Assembly: GCF_022179645.1 (NCBI RefSeq)
Contig: NZ_BPRA01000024.1
Coordinates: 124,001-188,000 of the forward strand
From: Methylobacterium thuringiense
GTDB taxonomy: Bacteria > Pseudomonadota > Alphaproteobacteria > Rhizobiales > Beijerinckiaceae
DNA length: 64,000 bases
Direction: 5' to 3'
A program made the translations under genes and the position numbers. Within the stretch, counting starts at the first letter, position 1. Every line of letters starts with the position of its first letter. Shown here piece by piece: positions 47,805-55,591 of this stretch. Below the pieces are notes generated by a model. That model had not been told where the DNA came from. It worked only from the letters and a program-made list of their open reading frames with translations, and did not search any database.

Positions 47805-47832
47805 TTTGTATCCTCTATTGCGGTTTTGTCAA
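47805..47832 (-). promoter_or_regulatory. Predicted sigma-70 type promoter for mdcA
   Basis: On the minus strand TTGACA (47832-47827) and TACAAA (47810-47805) are separated by 16 bp. Transcription would start near 47798, leaving a leader of about 70 nt. Confidence 0.6.
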
Positions 47833-47838
47833 TCAAAT

Positions 47839-47844
47839 GTATAC
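47839..47844. promoter_or_regulatory. GTATAC palindrome, putative MdcY operator 2
   Basis: aaTGTATACAga, closest of the three to the MdcY consensus, 6 bp upstream of the mdcA -35 box and between the divergent transcripts. Confidence 0.6.
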
Positions 47845-47890
47845 AGAATGAAACATAATGCGAATCACGAGGCCGCAGGAGGCGACGCCC

Positions 47891-47971
47891 ATGGACGCCG
47901 TATACCGAACCAACGCCGATGCTCCCGGTCGGACGCCGTGCTTCCTCCTTTGCGCGGATGTGAAGCCATGA
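47891..47971 (+). CDS. 26-codon leader ORF coupled to madL
   Basis: Begins MDAVYRTNADAPGR, ends CADVKP. A perfect AGGAGG lies 8 nt before the ATG (47877-47882). The stop TGA overlaps the madL ATG (ATGA), so ribosomes finishing it could restart on madL. Codons 4-5 contain GTATAC (47900-47905), the third palindrome. Not a known protein. Confidence 0.5.
   Translation: MDAVYRTNADAPGRTPCFLLCADVKP
47900..47905. promoter_or_regulatory. GTATAC palindrome, putative MdcY operator 3
   Basis: ccGTATACcg within the leader ORF, 63 bp before madL. Three copies of a 6-mer in 160 bp are unlikely by chance. Confidence 0.45.
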
Positions 47972-48474
47972 TCATCCTCGGTGTCGCGCTTCTCGCAACC
48001 TGCACATTGATCGGCGTCTATCTCGGCGATCTGCTCGGTGCCGCGCTCGGTGTGAAGGCCAATGTCGGCGGTGTCGGCATCGCGATGATCTTGCTCATCG
48101 CTGCGCGCGTCTGGCTGAAGAACCATGGCCGCCTGACGAAGGGCGTGACCTTCGGGGTCGAGTTCTGGGCCGGTCTGTATATCCCGATCGTCGTGGCCAT
48201 GGCTGCGCAGCAGAACGTGGTCGCAGCGGCGAGCGGCGGCCCGATCGTACTCATCGCCGCGACCGGGTCGCTCGTACTCTGCTTCGGCTGCGTGGCGCTG
48301 TTGAGCCGGTTCGGCCGCAGGCCGGAAGACGACCACTGGGCCGAACATGGCGGCTCCGTCATTGCCGGTGATGCCGAAGAACTGCCGCCCCCCAAGGGTA
48401 CGGACGCCAAGACGACCGTCGAGCCGGTGCGAGACGCATCCGCCTCCGCGATTTCTGCTGGCCGGAGGCTTTGA
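47968..48474 (+). CDS. madL: Malonate transporter subunit MadL
   Basis: 168 residues. Four membrane helices with YLGDLLGAALGVKANVGGVG near the N-terminus, typical of MadL; the last 45 residues are hydrophilic. MadL and MadM together import malonate. Divergent from mdcA. Confidence 0.92.
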   Translation: MIILGVALLATCTLIGVYLGDLLGAALGVKANVGGVGIAMILLIAARVWLKNHGRLTKGVTFGVEFWAGLYIPIVVAMAAQQNVVAAASGGPIVLIAATGSLVLCFGCVALLSRFGRRPEDDHWAEHGGSVIAGDAEELPPPKGTDAKTTVEPVRDASASAISAGRRL

Positions 48475-48479
48475 GCACG

Positions 48480-49244
48480 ATGTTGCACGGGATCGAACAC
48501 GTCTTCATCGAGCAGAGCCTCGTCGCGGCCTTCGCCCTCGTCGGCGGGCTGATGCTGCTCTCCAACTTCGCCGCCAAGCACCTGACCAACGGGCGCGTGC
48601 ACGGCTCGGCGATCGCCATCGTTCTCGGCCTCGCACTCGCCTATTTCGGCGGCTTGTATACGGGCGGAAAGAAGGGGGTCGCCGACATCCCGGCGCTCGC
48701 CGGTATCGGCCTGATGGGTGGGGCGATGCTGCGCGACTTCGCGATCGTCGCCACCGCTTTCGAGGTCGATGTTGCCGAAGCGAAGCGGGCCGGCCTGGTC
48801 GGTGTTCTGGCACTCGCGCTCGGTACGCTGCTGCCCTTCCTGGTCGGCGTGGCGACGGCGATCGCCTTCGGATACCATGACGCGGTCTCGATCACGACGA
48901 TCGGCGCAGGCGCCATCACCTACATCGTCGGTCCGGTCACGGGCGCCGCTATCGGAGCGGATTCCACCGTGATGGCGCTCTCGATCGCCACCGGCGTCAC
49001 CAAGGCGGTCATGGTGATGGTCGGCACGCCGTTGGTCGCCAAGTTGATCGGCCTCGACAATCCGCGCTCGGCCATGGCCTATGGCGGCCTGATGGGCACG
49101 GTGAGCGGCGTCGCGGGCGGGCTCGCGGCCACGGATCCCCGGCTCGTACCTTATGGTGCTCTGACCGCGACGTTCCACACCGGCATCGGCTGCCTCGTTG
49201 GCCCGTCGATCTTCTTTCTTACGGTGCGGGCGCTGGTCGGCTAG
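48480..49244 (+). CDS. madM: Malonate transporter subunit MadM
   Basis: 254 residues from the ATG at 48480 with GGAGG 11 nt upstream; a TTG at 48471 overlapping the madL stop (TTGA) is an alternative but only 2 nt from that GGAGG. About eight helices with GGLYTGGKKGVADIPALAG and GPVTGAAIGADSTVMALS, the MadM pattern. Confidence 0.92.
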   Translation: MLHGIEHVFIEQSLVAAFALVGGLMLLSNFAAKHLTNGRVHGSAIAIVLGLALAYFGGLYTGGKKGVADIPALAGIGLMGGAMLRDFAIVATAFEVDVAEAKRAGLVGVLALALGTLLPFLVGVATAIAFGYHDAVSITTIGAGAITYIVGPVTGAAIGADSTVMALSIATGVTKAVMVMVGTPLVAKLIGLDNPRSAMAYGGLMGTVSGVAGGLAATDPRLVPYGALTATFHTGIGCLVGPSIFFLTVRALVG

Positions 49245-49253
49245 ATCACGCCG

Positions 49254-49278
49254 CGTTTTGATCGAATCGATCAAAACG
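49254..49278. terminator. Perfect 12-bp inverted repeat after madM
   Basis: cgttttgatcga / tcgatcaaaacg around a single A, 9 bp after the madM stop. Works as a hairpin on either strand; could equally be an operator for mdcY. Confidence 0.5.
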
Positions 49279-49305
49279 CAGAAAACGCGATCGATTCAAA
49301 AGTTT

Positions 49306-49351
49306 AGAGCAGGCTGCGAAAAGCCGTGGCCACGTTTTCGCAGCCTGCTCT
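49306..49351. repeat. Long hairpin upstream of mdcY
   Basis: Perfect 17-bp stem agagcaggctgcgaaaa / ttttcgcagcctgctct with a 12-nt loop, in the madM-mdcY gap. Repeat element or transcription block. Confidence 0.7.
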
Positions 49352-49375
49352 AGGCTGAAACAGCGGGCGAGGACG

Positions 49376-50041
49376 ATGGATTCGGGATCGGTCGGGGATC
49401 GCGGTCTGCTCTCCGATCACGTTCGCAACGCGCTGACCGACGCAATCGCCAGCGGCAACCTCGCCGCAGGCACCGCGCTCGACGAGCAGGAATTGGCGGA
49501 TCGGTTCGGCGCTTCGCGGACCCCCGTGCGCGAGGCGCTGCGCCAGCTCGCATTCAATGGCCTCGTCGAATTGAGGCCACGGCGGGGCGCCGTCGTCATG
49601 CGCACCACGCCCGAGCGCATCGGCGACATGTTCGAGACGACGGCCGAAATCGAGGCGATGTGCGCGCGGTTGGCGACCTACCGGATCACGCCATTGGAGC
49701 GCAGTCGCCTCATCGACCTCCACGAGGCCTCGGCCCCGATGGCGGAGAGGAGCGACTTCGATGCGTATGATGCGCTGAATCGCGAATTTCACGAGACGCT
49801 CTACCGAGCGACGCACAATGCGTTCATGGCGGAACAGGCGCTCGCAATTCGCTCCCGGCTCTCCGCGTTCCGTCGCACCCAATTGCGCTACGGAACTCGC
49901 ATCCAGGCATCGCGCGCCGAGCACGGCGAAATTCTTGCCGCCATGGCCGAGGGCGACGGCGAGGTTGTTGCACGGCGCATGCGGGCTCACATGCTCAAAG
50001 CAGCGAGTGCGCTCGGGCGATACATTGCCGAGCATAAATAG
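49376..50041 (+). CDS. mdcY: GntR-family regulator MdcY (FadR/FCD type)
   Basis: 221 residues. The winged helix is at about 15-75 (LDEQELADRFGASRTPVREALRQL) and an FCD ligand domain follows with its conserved His/Asp metal site (REFHETLYRATHN, RAEHGEILAAM). It should repress the malonate genes and release on malonate or malonyl-CoA. Its TAG stop lies on the border of the 50041 tRNA-like repeat. Confidence 0.88.
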   Translation: MDSGSVGDRGLLSDHVRNALTDAIASGNLAAGTALDEQELADRFGASRTPVREALRQLAFNGLVELRPRRGAVVMRTTPERIGDMFETTAEIEAMCARLATYRITPLERSRLIDLHEASAPMAERSDFDAYDALNREFHETLYRATHNAFMAEQALAIRSRLSAFRRTQLRYGTRIQASRAEHGEILAAMAEGDGEVVARRMRAHMLKAASALGRYIAEHK

Positions 50042-50086
50042 TGGTTCCAGTTGCGGGACTTGAACTCGCGACCGACCGCTTACAAG
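50041..50086 (-). repeat. tRNA 3'-half direct repeat, putative att site (left)
   Basis: Reverse complement reads as an anticodon-loop to CCA segment (T-arm GCGAG-TTCAAGT-CCCGC; loop CTTGTAA). The 46 bp match 59134-59179 at 42 positions in the same orientation. The 5' half of a tRNA does not follow, so it is a fragment. Confidence 0.7.
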
Positions 50087-50633
50087 AGCGCGAATCTAGC
50101 CGTTCGACGATTTCAAGCAATCGCACTCAATTTCATGCCATTCAACGAAATCGGACTTGCGATCTCCGCTGGGTGGACCAAGCCCAAGCGTGAAACGCTA
50201 TGAAATTTCTGGTAACTCCGCTCACCGCCGCATCGCCACGTGACTGTAACCACGTCTGCAACCGCGTCAAAAGGCTTTGAGAGATAGGGCGGTCGGCGGT
50301 GCTAAAGAACGATTTGCGTTGGCAGGAAGCAGGACGACCGCTTCGGAGCGCTCAAGTACGAATGCAGACGTTGCCATTCCGGCCGCTCGCGACCCAACCT
50401 GGCCGTTACCATTGACCTACGCCCTACTCAAAAGCGGACTTTGATCGCGCCGCCGTTCCGGCAGTAGCACGCCCATTACAATCATTCAGACTATCCGTAT
50501 GAGGCTCTGGCTCGAGACCGTCGCGGCACTGGGCGCCTTCAGCATAGGAGGCGCAACTGGGCCACGTGCTCCCGGGTCATGCCGATTGATTTCACATGAG
50601 AAAGGCAGGTTCGGCAGCGAATGGACCAAGGCC
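50087..50633. other. Non-coding island edge
   Basis: 547 bp with no frame that looks coding. Base composition is closer to even than in the core genes. Confidence 0.4.
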
Positions 50634-51078
50634 ATGTCACTCGTTCGAGAGCTTCTCACAAAGCCCACCAACCTGGGGATTCCATCCAGTTACACGGCCT
50701 GCCAACGGCGTGATCTACCTTGCCGCCGGCACGCTGCTGAACGCCTGGCCGGGCGCGACGCAGACGCTGTTCGGGGACCGCGCTTTCATTGGGGATGAGC
50801 AAGGACTCATCCGCGTCATCGGCTGGCTGTACCTGCTCGGAGGTCGTTCGGGCGCGCGACAGGTCGTTGCCGCGTCTGTGGTCGACCGGTCGGTTCTTGT
50901 TCCAGGCGTTCTCCTGCCACTGGCGACGTCCGGCGTGTTCCCTCATTTGCTCGTGACATTTGGTAGGCCGGACTCCACGCTTGCCGTGAGAGTGTGGTTC
51001 CTGTTCGGTCGGGATGCCACCTTGGCGCCCGGGTCGAGAGACAGGGCGCCGGAACGCTTACCCCAGTCGCTGCCATGA
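50634..51078 (+). pseudogene. Frameshifted small membrane protein gene
   Basis: The N-terminus MSLVRELLTKPTNLGIPSS (50634 on, frame 1) and the body GVIYLAAGTLLNAWPG ... LFGDRAFIGDEQGLIRVIGW (from about 50709, another frame) together look like one four-helix membrane protein family, joined across a frameshift near 50700. The C-terminus after VWFLFGR reads into unrelated sequence. Probable decayed gene. Confidence 0.55.
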
Positions 51079-51151
51079 GGTTTCCGGCTGTGACCAGCGA
51101 GCGCCGAACGAGAACGCAGGGCGGCAGGCGGCCGGAGGAGGAGCACGCTCT

Positions 51152-51991
51152 GTGAAGCGCCTGAAGCTGCTTGGCCAACGTACGCTTGTCGCGCTCCTTG
51201 GCCTGATCACCGTCTGGCTCATCCTGGTTCTGTTCTACGACGTCGCCGACCGTCGCCTGCCACTCGTCTTGGCGATCGCGTCCACCTACGTGGCCGCCGC
51301 CTACCTGATCCTACCGCGCGCGATCAGGCTCGGTGCCCACATCCTCAACCGGGGTCGGGTACCCTCCTACACGATGACCGGCGATGGATTGCCGGGCGAT
51401 CCGGTCAACCTCGTCCTGATCGGCACCTTCGATGATTTGCGCCGTGCCTTCGCCCTCGCCGGCTGGACACAGGCAGATCCCCTGGGCCTCCGCAGTTCAT
51501 GGCTGATGGCCTACGCCTTCGTCCTGAACCGGCCCTATCCGAGCGCCCCATTCAGCACGCTATTCCTGTTCAACCGAGGGCAGGACACCGGCTTCCAGTG
51601 CTCCATCGACGACAGCCCCCGCAAGCGCCACCACGTCCGGTTCTGGGGCCTTTCCGCCGAACGCGACGAGGGATCCCTGGACACGGTGGCCTTCTGGCTC
51701 GCGTCTGGCTCACCGGCCGCTTCCGAGCGCGCGATGTGGGTCGGTGCCGCGACGAAGGATATCGGTCTTTCGTTGACGAGCCTCAGCTTACAGGTCACCC
51801 ACGCGACCGACGTCGACGCCGATGCAGAGCGTGCGTTCCTTGTACAAGTGCTGACGGATCACGGTGGGATCGGCCCGGTCCGCTACCACCGGCCGGGCGA
51901 GCGGCTGACACTTGGCTCCGTGAACCGCTACCTCAGCGATGGCATGCTGGCCGTCGCGGATTTGAGGCCGGAGCCCGATCATGGGCGTTGA
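51152..51991 (+). CDS. LssY C-terminal domain membrane protein
   Basis: 279 residues from a GTG with GGAGGAG upstream. Two N-terminal helices (about 10-60) precede a domain beginning DPVNLVLIGTFDDLRRAFALAGW, the LssY_C signature found at the end of PAP2/LssY phosphatase proteins. Here it stands alone on a membrane anchor. It is coded inside the island; function unknown. Confidence 0.75.
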   Translation: MKRLKLLGQRTLVALLGLITVWLILVLFYDVADRRLPLVLAIASTYVAAAYLILPRAIRLGAHILNRGRVPSYTMTGDGLPGDPVNLVLIGTFDDLRRAFALAGWTQADPLGLRSSWLMAYAFVLNRPYPSAPFSTLFLFNRGQDTGFQCSIDDSPRKRHHVRFWGLSAERDEGSLDTVAFWLASGSPAASERAMWVGAATKDIGLSLTSLSLQVTHATDVDADAERAFLVQVLTDHGGIGPVRYHRPGERLTLGSVNRYLSDGMLAVADLRPEPDHGR

Positions 51992-52148
51992 CTTGGCGTC
52001 CATGGCCGAAGGTAGCGTTCTACGGAACGGAAGCAGTCGGACTTCAAACCACCCCAAGCGGCCTGACCGCTTCTGGAAAGACGCGTGAGAAAGGCGGGTC
52101 CCGATGCATCGTCCGACGATCGCTGCGACCTCCTCCGAAGCTCGTCCC

Positions 52149-53057
52149 TCAGCCTGTCCGGCCGCCTCCTGACAAATTACCAACCCGATCCGCCGCGAAG
52201 CGCTCGCGGAGCCATGCCGCGGCGGGGCCGCAAGGCCGTTGCTTGTGCCAGACCAGTTCGAGGGCGATGGGCCAGTCGCCCTTGTCGAACTGCAGGTCCG
52301 GCTTGACGAGGTACGGCGCGGTGAGGGACGCGGCGATGACGTGGTCGGTGACGAAAGCCCAACCGATCCCGTGCTTGACCATCTCCAGAATGACCCAGTG
52401 GCTTTCCACCCACCACACCTCGGCGGCCACCCGCAGGCGGCGCTTCTCCGGCCCGTCACTGCGGGCGGCCACAAGGATCTGGCGGTGGCGTTTCAGTTCC
52501 TCCCACTCGACCCGTGCCTTCGCCAGCGGATGATCACGCCCGCAAACGAGCTTGAGGGGCACCCAACCGATGGTCTGAAAGCCGAGCTCCGTGGGCAGCA
52601 CCTCCTGGCGCCACATCACGCCGAGGTCGGCGGCTCCGGACTGCACCATGCGGCTGACATCCTCCATCAGCGGGAAGAGCAGCTCGAGTTCCACGAATGG
52701 GAAGCGCCCGGCAAAATCGGCGAACAGGGCGCCAAGGGCATGCTCGGGATAGAGTTCGTCGATGGCGACCACCAGCCGGTTCTCCACCCGCTGTTCCAGG
52801 CTGCTCGCCACGCCGATCATGTGCTCGCGCCGGTCGAGCACGACCCGCGCCTCCAGCAGGAGCCGTTCCCCCGCCGGGGTGAGCACCGGATTCCTGCCTG
52901 CCCGGCTGAACAGGGCCAGACCCAGATCCGCCTCGAGGTTCGCCACCTGTGTGCTGACGGCCGACTGCGCCTTGCGCAGCGCACGGGCAGCCCCGGAAAA
53001 CGAACCGGCCTCGGCTGCCGCCACGAAGGCCTGAAGCTGGTCAAGGGAGACGGCCAT
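52149..53057 (-). CDS. LysR-family transcriptional regulator
   Basis: 302 residues. The helix-turn-helix is at about 18-40 (GSFSGAARALRKAQSAVSTQV), then a type 2 periplasmic-binding-fold effector domain. Divergent from the PACE efflux gene with a LysR-type operator in between, the usual sign that it controls that gene. Confidence 0.88.
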   Translation of the reverse strand: MAVSLDQLQAFVAAAEAGSFSGAARALRKAQSAVSTQVANLEADLGLALFSRAGRNPVLTPAGERLLLEARVVLDRREHMIGVASSLEQRVENRLVVAIDELYPEHALGALFADFAGRFPFVELELLFPLMEDVSRMVQSGAADLGVMWRQEVLPTELGFQTIGWVPLKLVCGRDHPLAKARVEWEELKRHRQILVAARSDGPEKRRLRVAAEVWWVESHWVILEMVKHGIGWAFVTDHVIAASLTAPYLVKPDLQFDKGDWPIALELVWHKQRPCGPAAAWLRERFAADRVGNLSGGGRTG

Positions 53058-53058
53058 C

Positions 53059-53075
53059 TATCTGAGTTCCAGATA
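53059..53075. promoter_or_regulatory. LysR-type box (T-N11-A)
   Basis: tATCTG-agttc-CAGATa: perfect 6-bp dyad around 5 nt containing T-N11-A, immediately upstream of the lysR ATG. A related half site ATATCACAGATA lies near 53096-53107, closer to the efflux gene. Confidence 0.65.
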
Positions 53076-53145
53076 TGTACCAACTTGCCGACCGGAATAT
53101 CACAGATAGAAGGCGGCGGACCAGACGCGCTTTCCAGGCCAGACC

Positions 53146-53589
53146 ATGCGCAGCACACGCGACCGTATCCGCCACGCCATCCTGTTCGAGATCGTCGGGC
53201 TCGCGCTCATCGTTCCGCTCGGGACCGTGCTGTTCGGCCTGCACGCCTCCGACATGGGCGTGATCGGCGTGGGCAGCGCCCTGGTCGCGACGGCGTGGAA
53301 CTACGCCTACAACCTCGGCTTCGATCGCGCGATGCAGCGGCTGGTCGGGCACACGCGTAAGAGCCTCGTCCTGCGGGTCGGCCACGCCGTGCTGTTCGAA
53401 GCGGGGCTGCTCGTGATCCTGCTGCCACCGATCGCCTGGTATCTCGGCATCGGCCTCGTTCAGGCCTTCATCATGGATATCGCGATCGCGGCCTTCTACG
53501 TGGCCTACGCCTTCCTCTTCAATCTGGCCTACGACCGGGCCTTTCCCCTGCCGGGCTGGGGCGAGGTCGCAGCGGAGCCCTCCCGCTGA
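53146..53589 (+). CDS. PACE-family multidrug/biguanide efflux protein
   Basis: 147 residues, four helices in two repeats: RHAILFEIVGLALIVPLG / NYAYNLGFDRA and HAVLFEAGLLVILLPP / FNLAYDRAFP. The repeated E...NxxYDxxF pattern defines the proteobacterial antimicrobial compound efflux (AceI-like) family. Likely drug/proton antiporter under the divergent LysR. Confidence 0.88.
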   Translation: MRSTRDRIRHAILFEIVGLALIVPLGTVLFGLHASDMGVIGVGSALVATAWNYAYNLGFDRAMQRLVGHTRKSLVLRVGHAVLFEAGLLVILLPPIAWYLGIGLVQAFIMDIAIAAFYVAYAFLFNLAYDRAFPLPGWGEVAAEPSR

Positions 53590-53821
53590 GCATGTCCGAA
53601 CCTCGCGCCCGCCTTCTGGTGTTCGGCTGCAGCAACCGGATAACGGGAGCAGGTATGCAGCTGAAGGCTCGCGTCCGTACGTCGAGCCAATAGCCGCCGA
53701 CGTTCGGGAATGCCTCGTTGAAAAGGATCCTCGAATGCAGGTCTAGCACGATGAAAACGTCGTCGGTGTCCCAGTCACCGGTCCGATGCGATTGCGCCGC
53801 TCTATAACGTCGCCCCCGTGA

Positions 53822-54586
53822 TCAAGCGGGAACGGGTGATCTGCCGAGTGCTTCGCCTGCCAGCCGACGCAAGACTTCCGCATAGCGGGTCAGCACTCGG
53901 GAGAGCGGTGAGCGCCACAAGCCATATCCATCGTCGCACAGTGGATCGTTCACCACCGGGCTGCCGTCGCTGCCGACAAGCACATTGCCGATATTGGGGT
54001 CGAGCCCCTGTGGCGACACCGCCCGTAGTTTGGCGACATAGGTCTCGTATCCGGGCCACGTGGCCCTGAACGCCTCGCGGATGCCGTCGAAGCTCGCATG
54101 ATCGACCCGCGGCTCATGCGCCGGCCATTCAACTTTGAACCGATCGCGCACGCCATCATCCATCGCAACACCCGGATGGTCGGCGATGACGGCATGGGCG
54201 TAAGCCAGCCACCAGATGTCGTGCGCAGGATTGGTCAGCCGCGAGCCCACGGTCATCAGGGCACCGCAGCGGCTGACATGCATGTCGTAGATGCGCGGCG
54301 CATGCGGTCCATTCGAGCCCGCAAACCCTTTACGTAGGAGAGCCGCATAGTCGCCGAACCCGTCAGCCTTGCGCGCGAAGCGCACGACGACATTCGGGTG
54401 GTCCGGATGCGCGTGGACGGTGCCATGGTATCCGAAACCGATCTCGGACCAGCCTGTGGCGAGGAGCGCGGCATAGGCCCCAGCAGCCGACCGTTCGACG
54501 ATGCCCAGGGCAGCAAGCGAGGGGCTGAAGGTCTTTTCCTGAGTTCTGAACCCGAACATCGCAGCCGCTCCTTCCTGCCACTCCAT
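53822..54586 (-). CDS. Kinase-like protein of unknown substrate
   Basis: 254 residues. LDPNIGNVLVGSDGSPVVND (about 206-225) resembles the catalytic loop plus magnesium-binding Asp of aminoglycoside-kinase-like proteins, and GFGYHGTVHAHPDHPNVVVRFARK (about 50-73) resembles a nucleotide loop and lysine strand (V-V-R-F-A-R-K). The catalytic Asp is present (D207). No known family name. Nothing around it tells the substrate. Confidence 0.55.
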   Translation of the reverse strand: MEWQEGAAAMFGFRTQEKTFSPSLAALGIVERSAAGAYAALLATGWSEIGFGYHGTVHAHPDHPNVVVRFARKADGFGDYAALLRKGFAGSNGPHAPRIYDMHVSRCGALMTVGSRLTNPAHDIWWLAYAHAVIADHPGVAMDDGVRDRFKVEWPAHEPRVDHASFDGIREAFRATWPGYETYVAKLRAVSPQGLDPNIGNVLVGSDGSPVVNDPLCDDGYGLWRSPLSRVLTRYAEVLRRLAGEALGRSPVPA

Positions 54587-54747
54587 GACCCCACGCGACG
54601 CGCACTCAGCAGCCGCACGGATGCGGTGTCGAGGTGCGACCGGACGAGCAGGTCCGGCGGAGGTCTAGGTGACCCAGTCGATGTCGGGGGGCGGCGTGAC
54701 GCGCGTGTCACTCCACTGTCATGGAATGACCCGAGCCTTCGGAAAGT

Positions 54748-55374
54748 TCAATCCCTACCGAAGCGTAAATCGGCAGTTGTGGGATGTGAGCCATTCCGAT
54801 CCGCCGTCCGGCGGACGTCGACCATCCCAGCCAGCAGCCTCCGGGCCAGGCCCCGATCCGCTTCGCTCAGGCCGAATTCCGCGATCGGCCGGACGTGCCG
54901 ACCCAAGTGCACGGGGCCAACTTCGACGTCGTCGAGGACGAGATAATCCGTGATACGATTCCGGGTCGCGTGCTCGGCGATTTCGTCGCCGCGTCCGGCT
55001 CGCTCGGCGGAGAGCATACCGCCCGTCTTGGCATCTCGGCTCGTCTGCAGGATGGCGGTGTGCCAGTCGGGGTGAAAGCAGGTTTCGGGAAGGCCGGCAT
55101 CGATCAAGGTCGGACGGCAATCGGCGACGCGCCATGTCGATGAAACGACCACCTTGGCGTCGAACTCTATCACCAAGCCGGCGACGATGGCGACCTGGAC
55201 TGGGTTGAGCTCGTCCTTGCCGGCGCGCCGTTGATAGCCGACCGTCGTCACAACGCCGTCCACGTCGAGGTAAATCGTCAGCGGAGCGGTGCCTCTATGC
55301 TCGTTCAAGAGGCCAACCTCGTCTGGTGCAGCAACCTTGCATTCGCCGCGGACGCCTACAATGCGTCGCTGCAA
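54748..55374 (-). CDS. HAD-fold protein, Swiss-army-knife RNA repair-like
   Basis: 208 residues. Motif I YLDVDGVV (about 35-42), motif II VVVSSTWR and motif III-IV YLVLDDVE place it in the HAD group found as an end-processing domain in RNA repair systems. The spacing SSTWR is typical of that subgroup. Alone in the island without ligase or polymerase partner. The first 28 residues may be untranslated. Confidence 0.6.
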   Translation of the reverse strand: MQRRIVGVRGECKVAAPDEVGLLNEHRGTAPLTIYLDVDGVVTTVGYQRRAGKDELNPVQVAIVAGLVIEFDAKVVVSSTWRVADCRPTLIDAGLPETCFHPDWHTAILQTSRDAKTGGMLSAERAGRGDEIAEHATRNRITDYLVLDDVEVGPVHLGRHVRPIAEFGLSEADRGLARRLLAGMVDVRRTADRNGSHPTTADLRFGRD

Positions 55375-55591
55375 CCGTCCAGCGTGCGCATGAAGGACAC
55401 CATAAGTGCGGGCGGTGCCGCCTTTGGCCGAGGTTGACGATCAGCTATGGCGCGGACAAGTCTCTGACGTCGACGCGCGGAGCCCGAACCATAGCGGACC
55501 CGTATGCCTTGGGTCTGTCGATCAGGATGTTAAGCGCACCAGATGCGTGCGGCCGGCTCGGGTAATGAACCAATCGTCGTGGAGACAGAGA

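Noticed and set aside
50041-50120. Complete tRNA gene on the minus strand
   Set aside because: The 5' half (acceptor and D-arm) is absent at both copies; only a 3' fragment is present.
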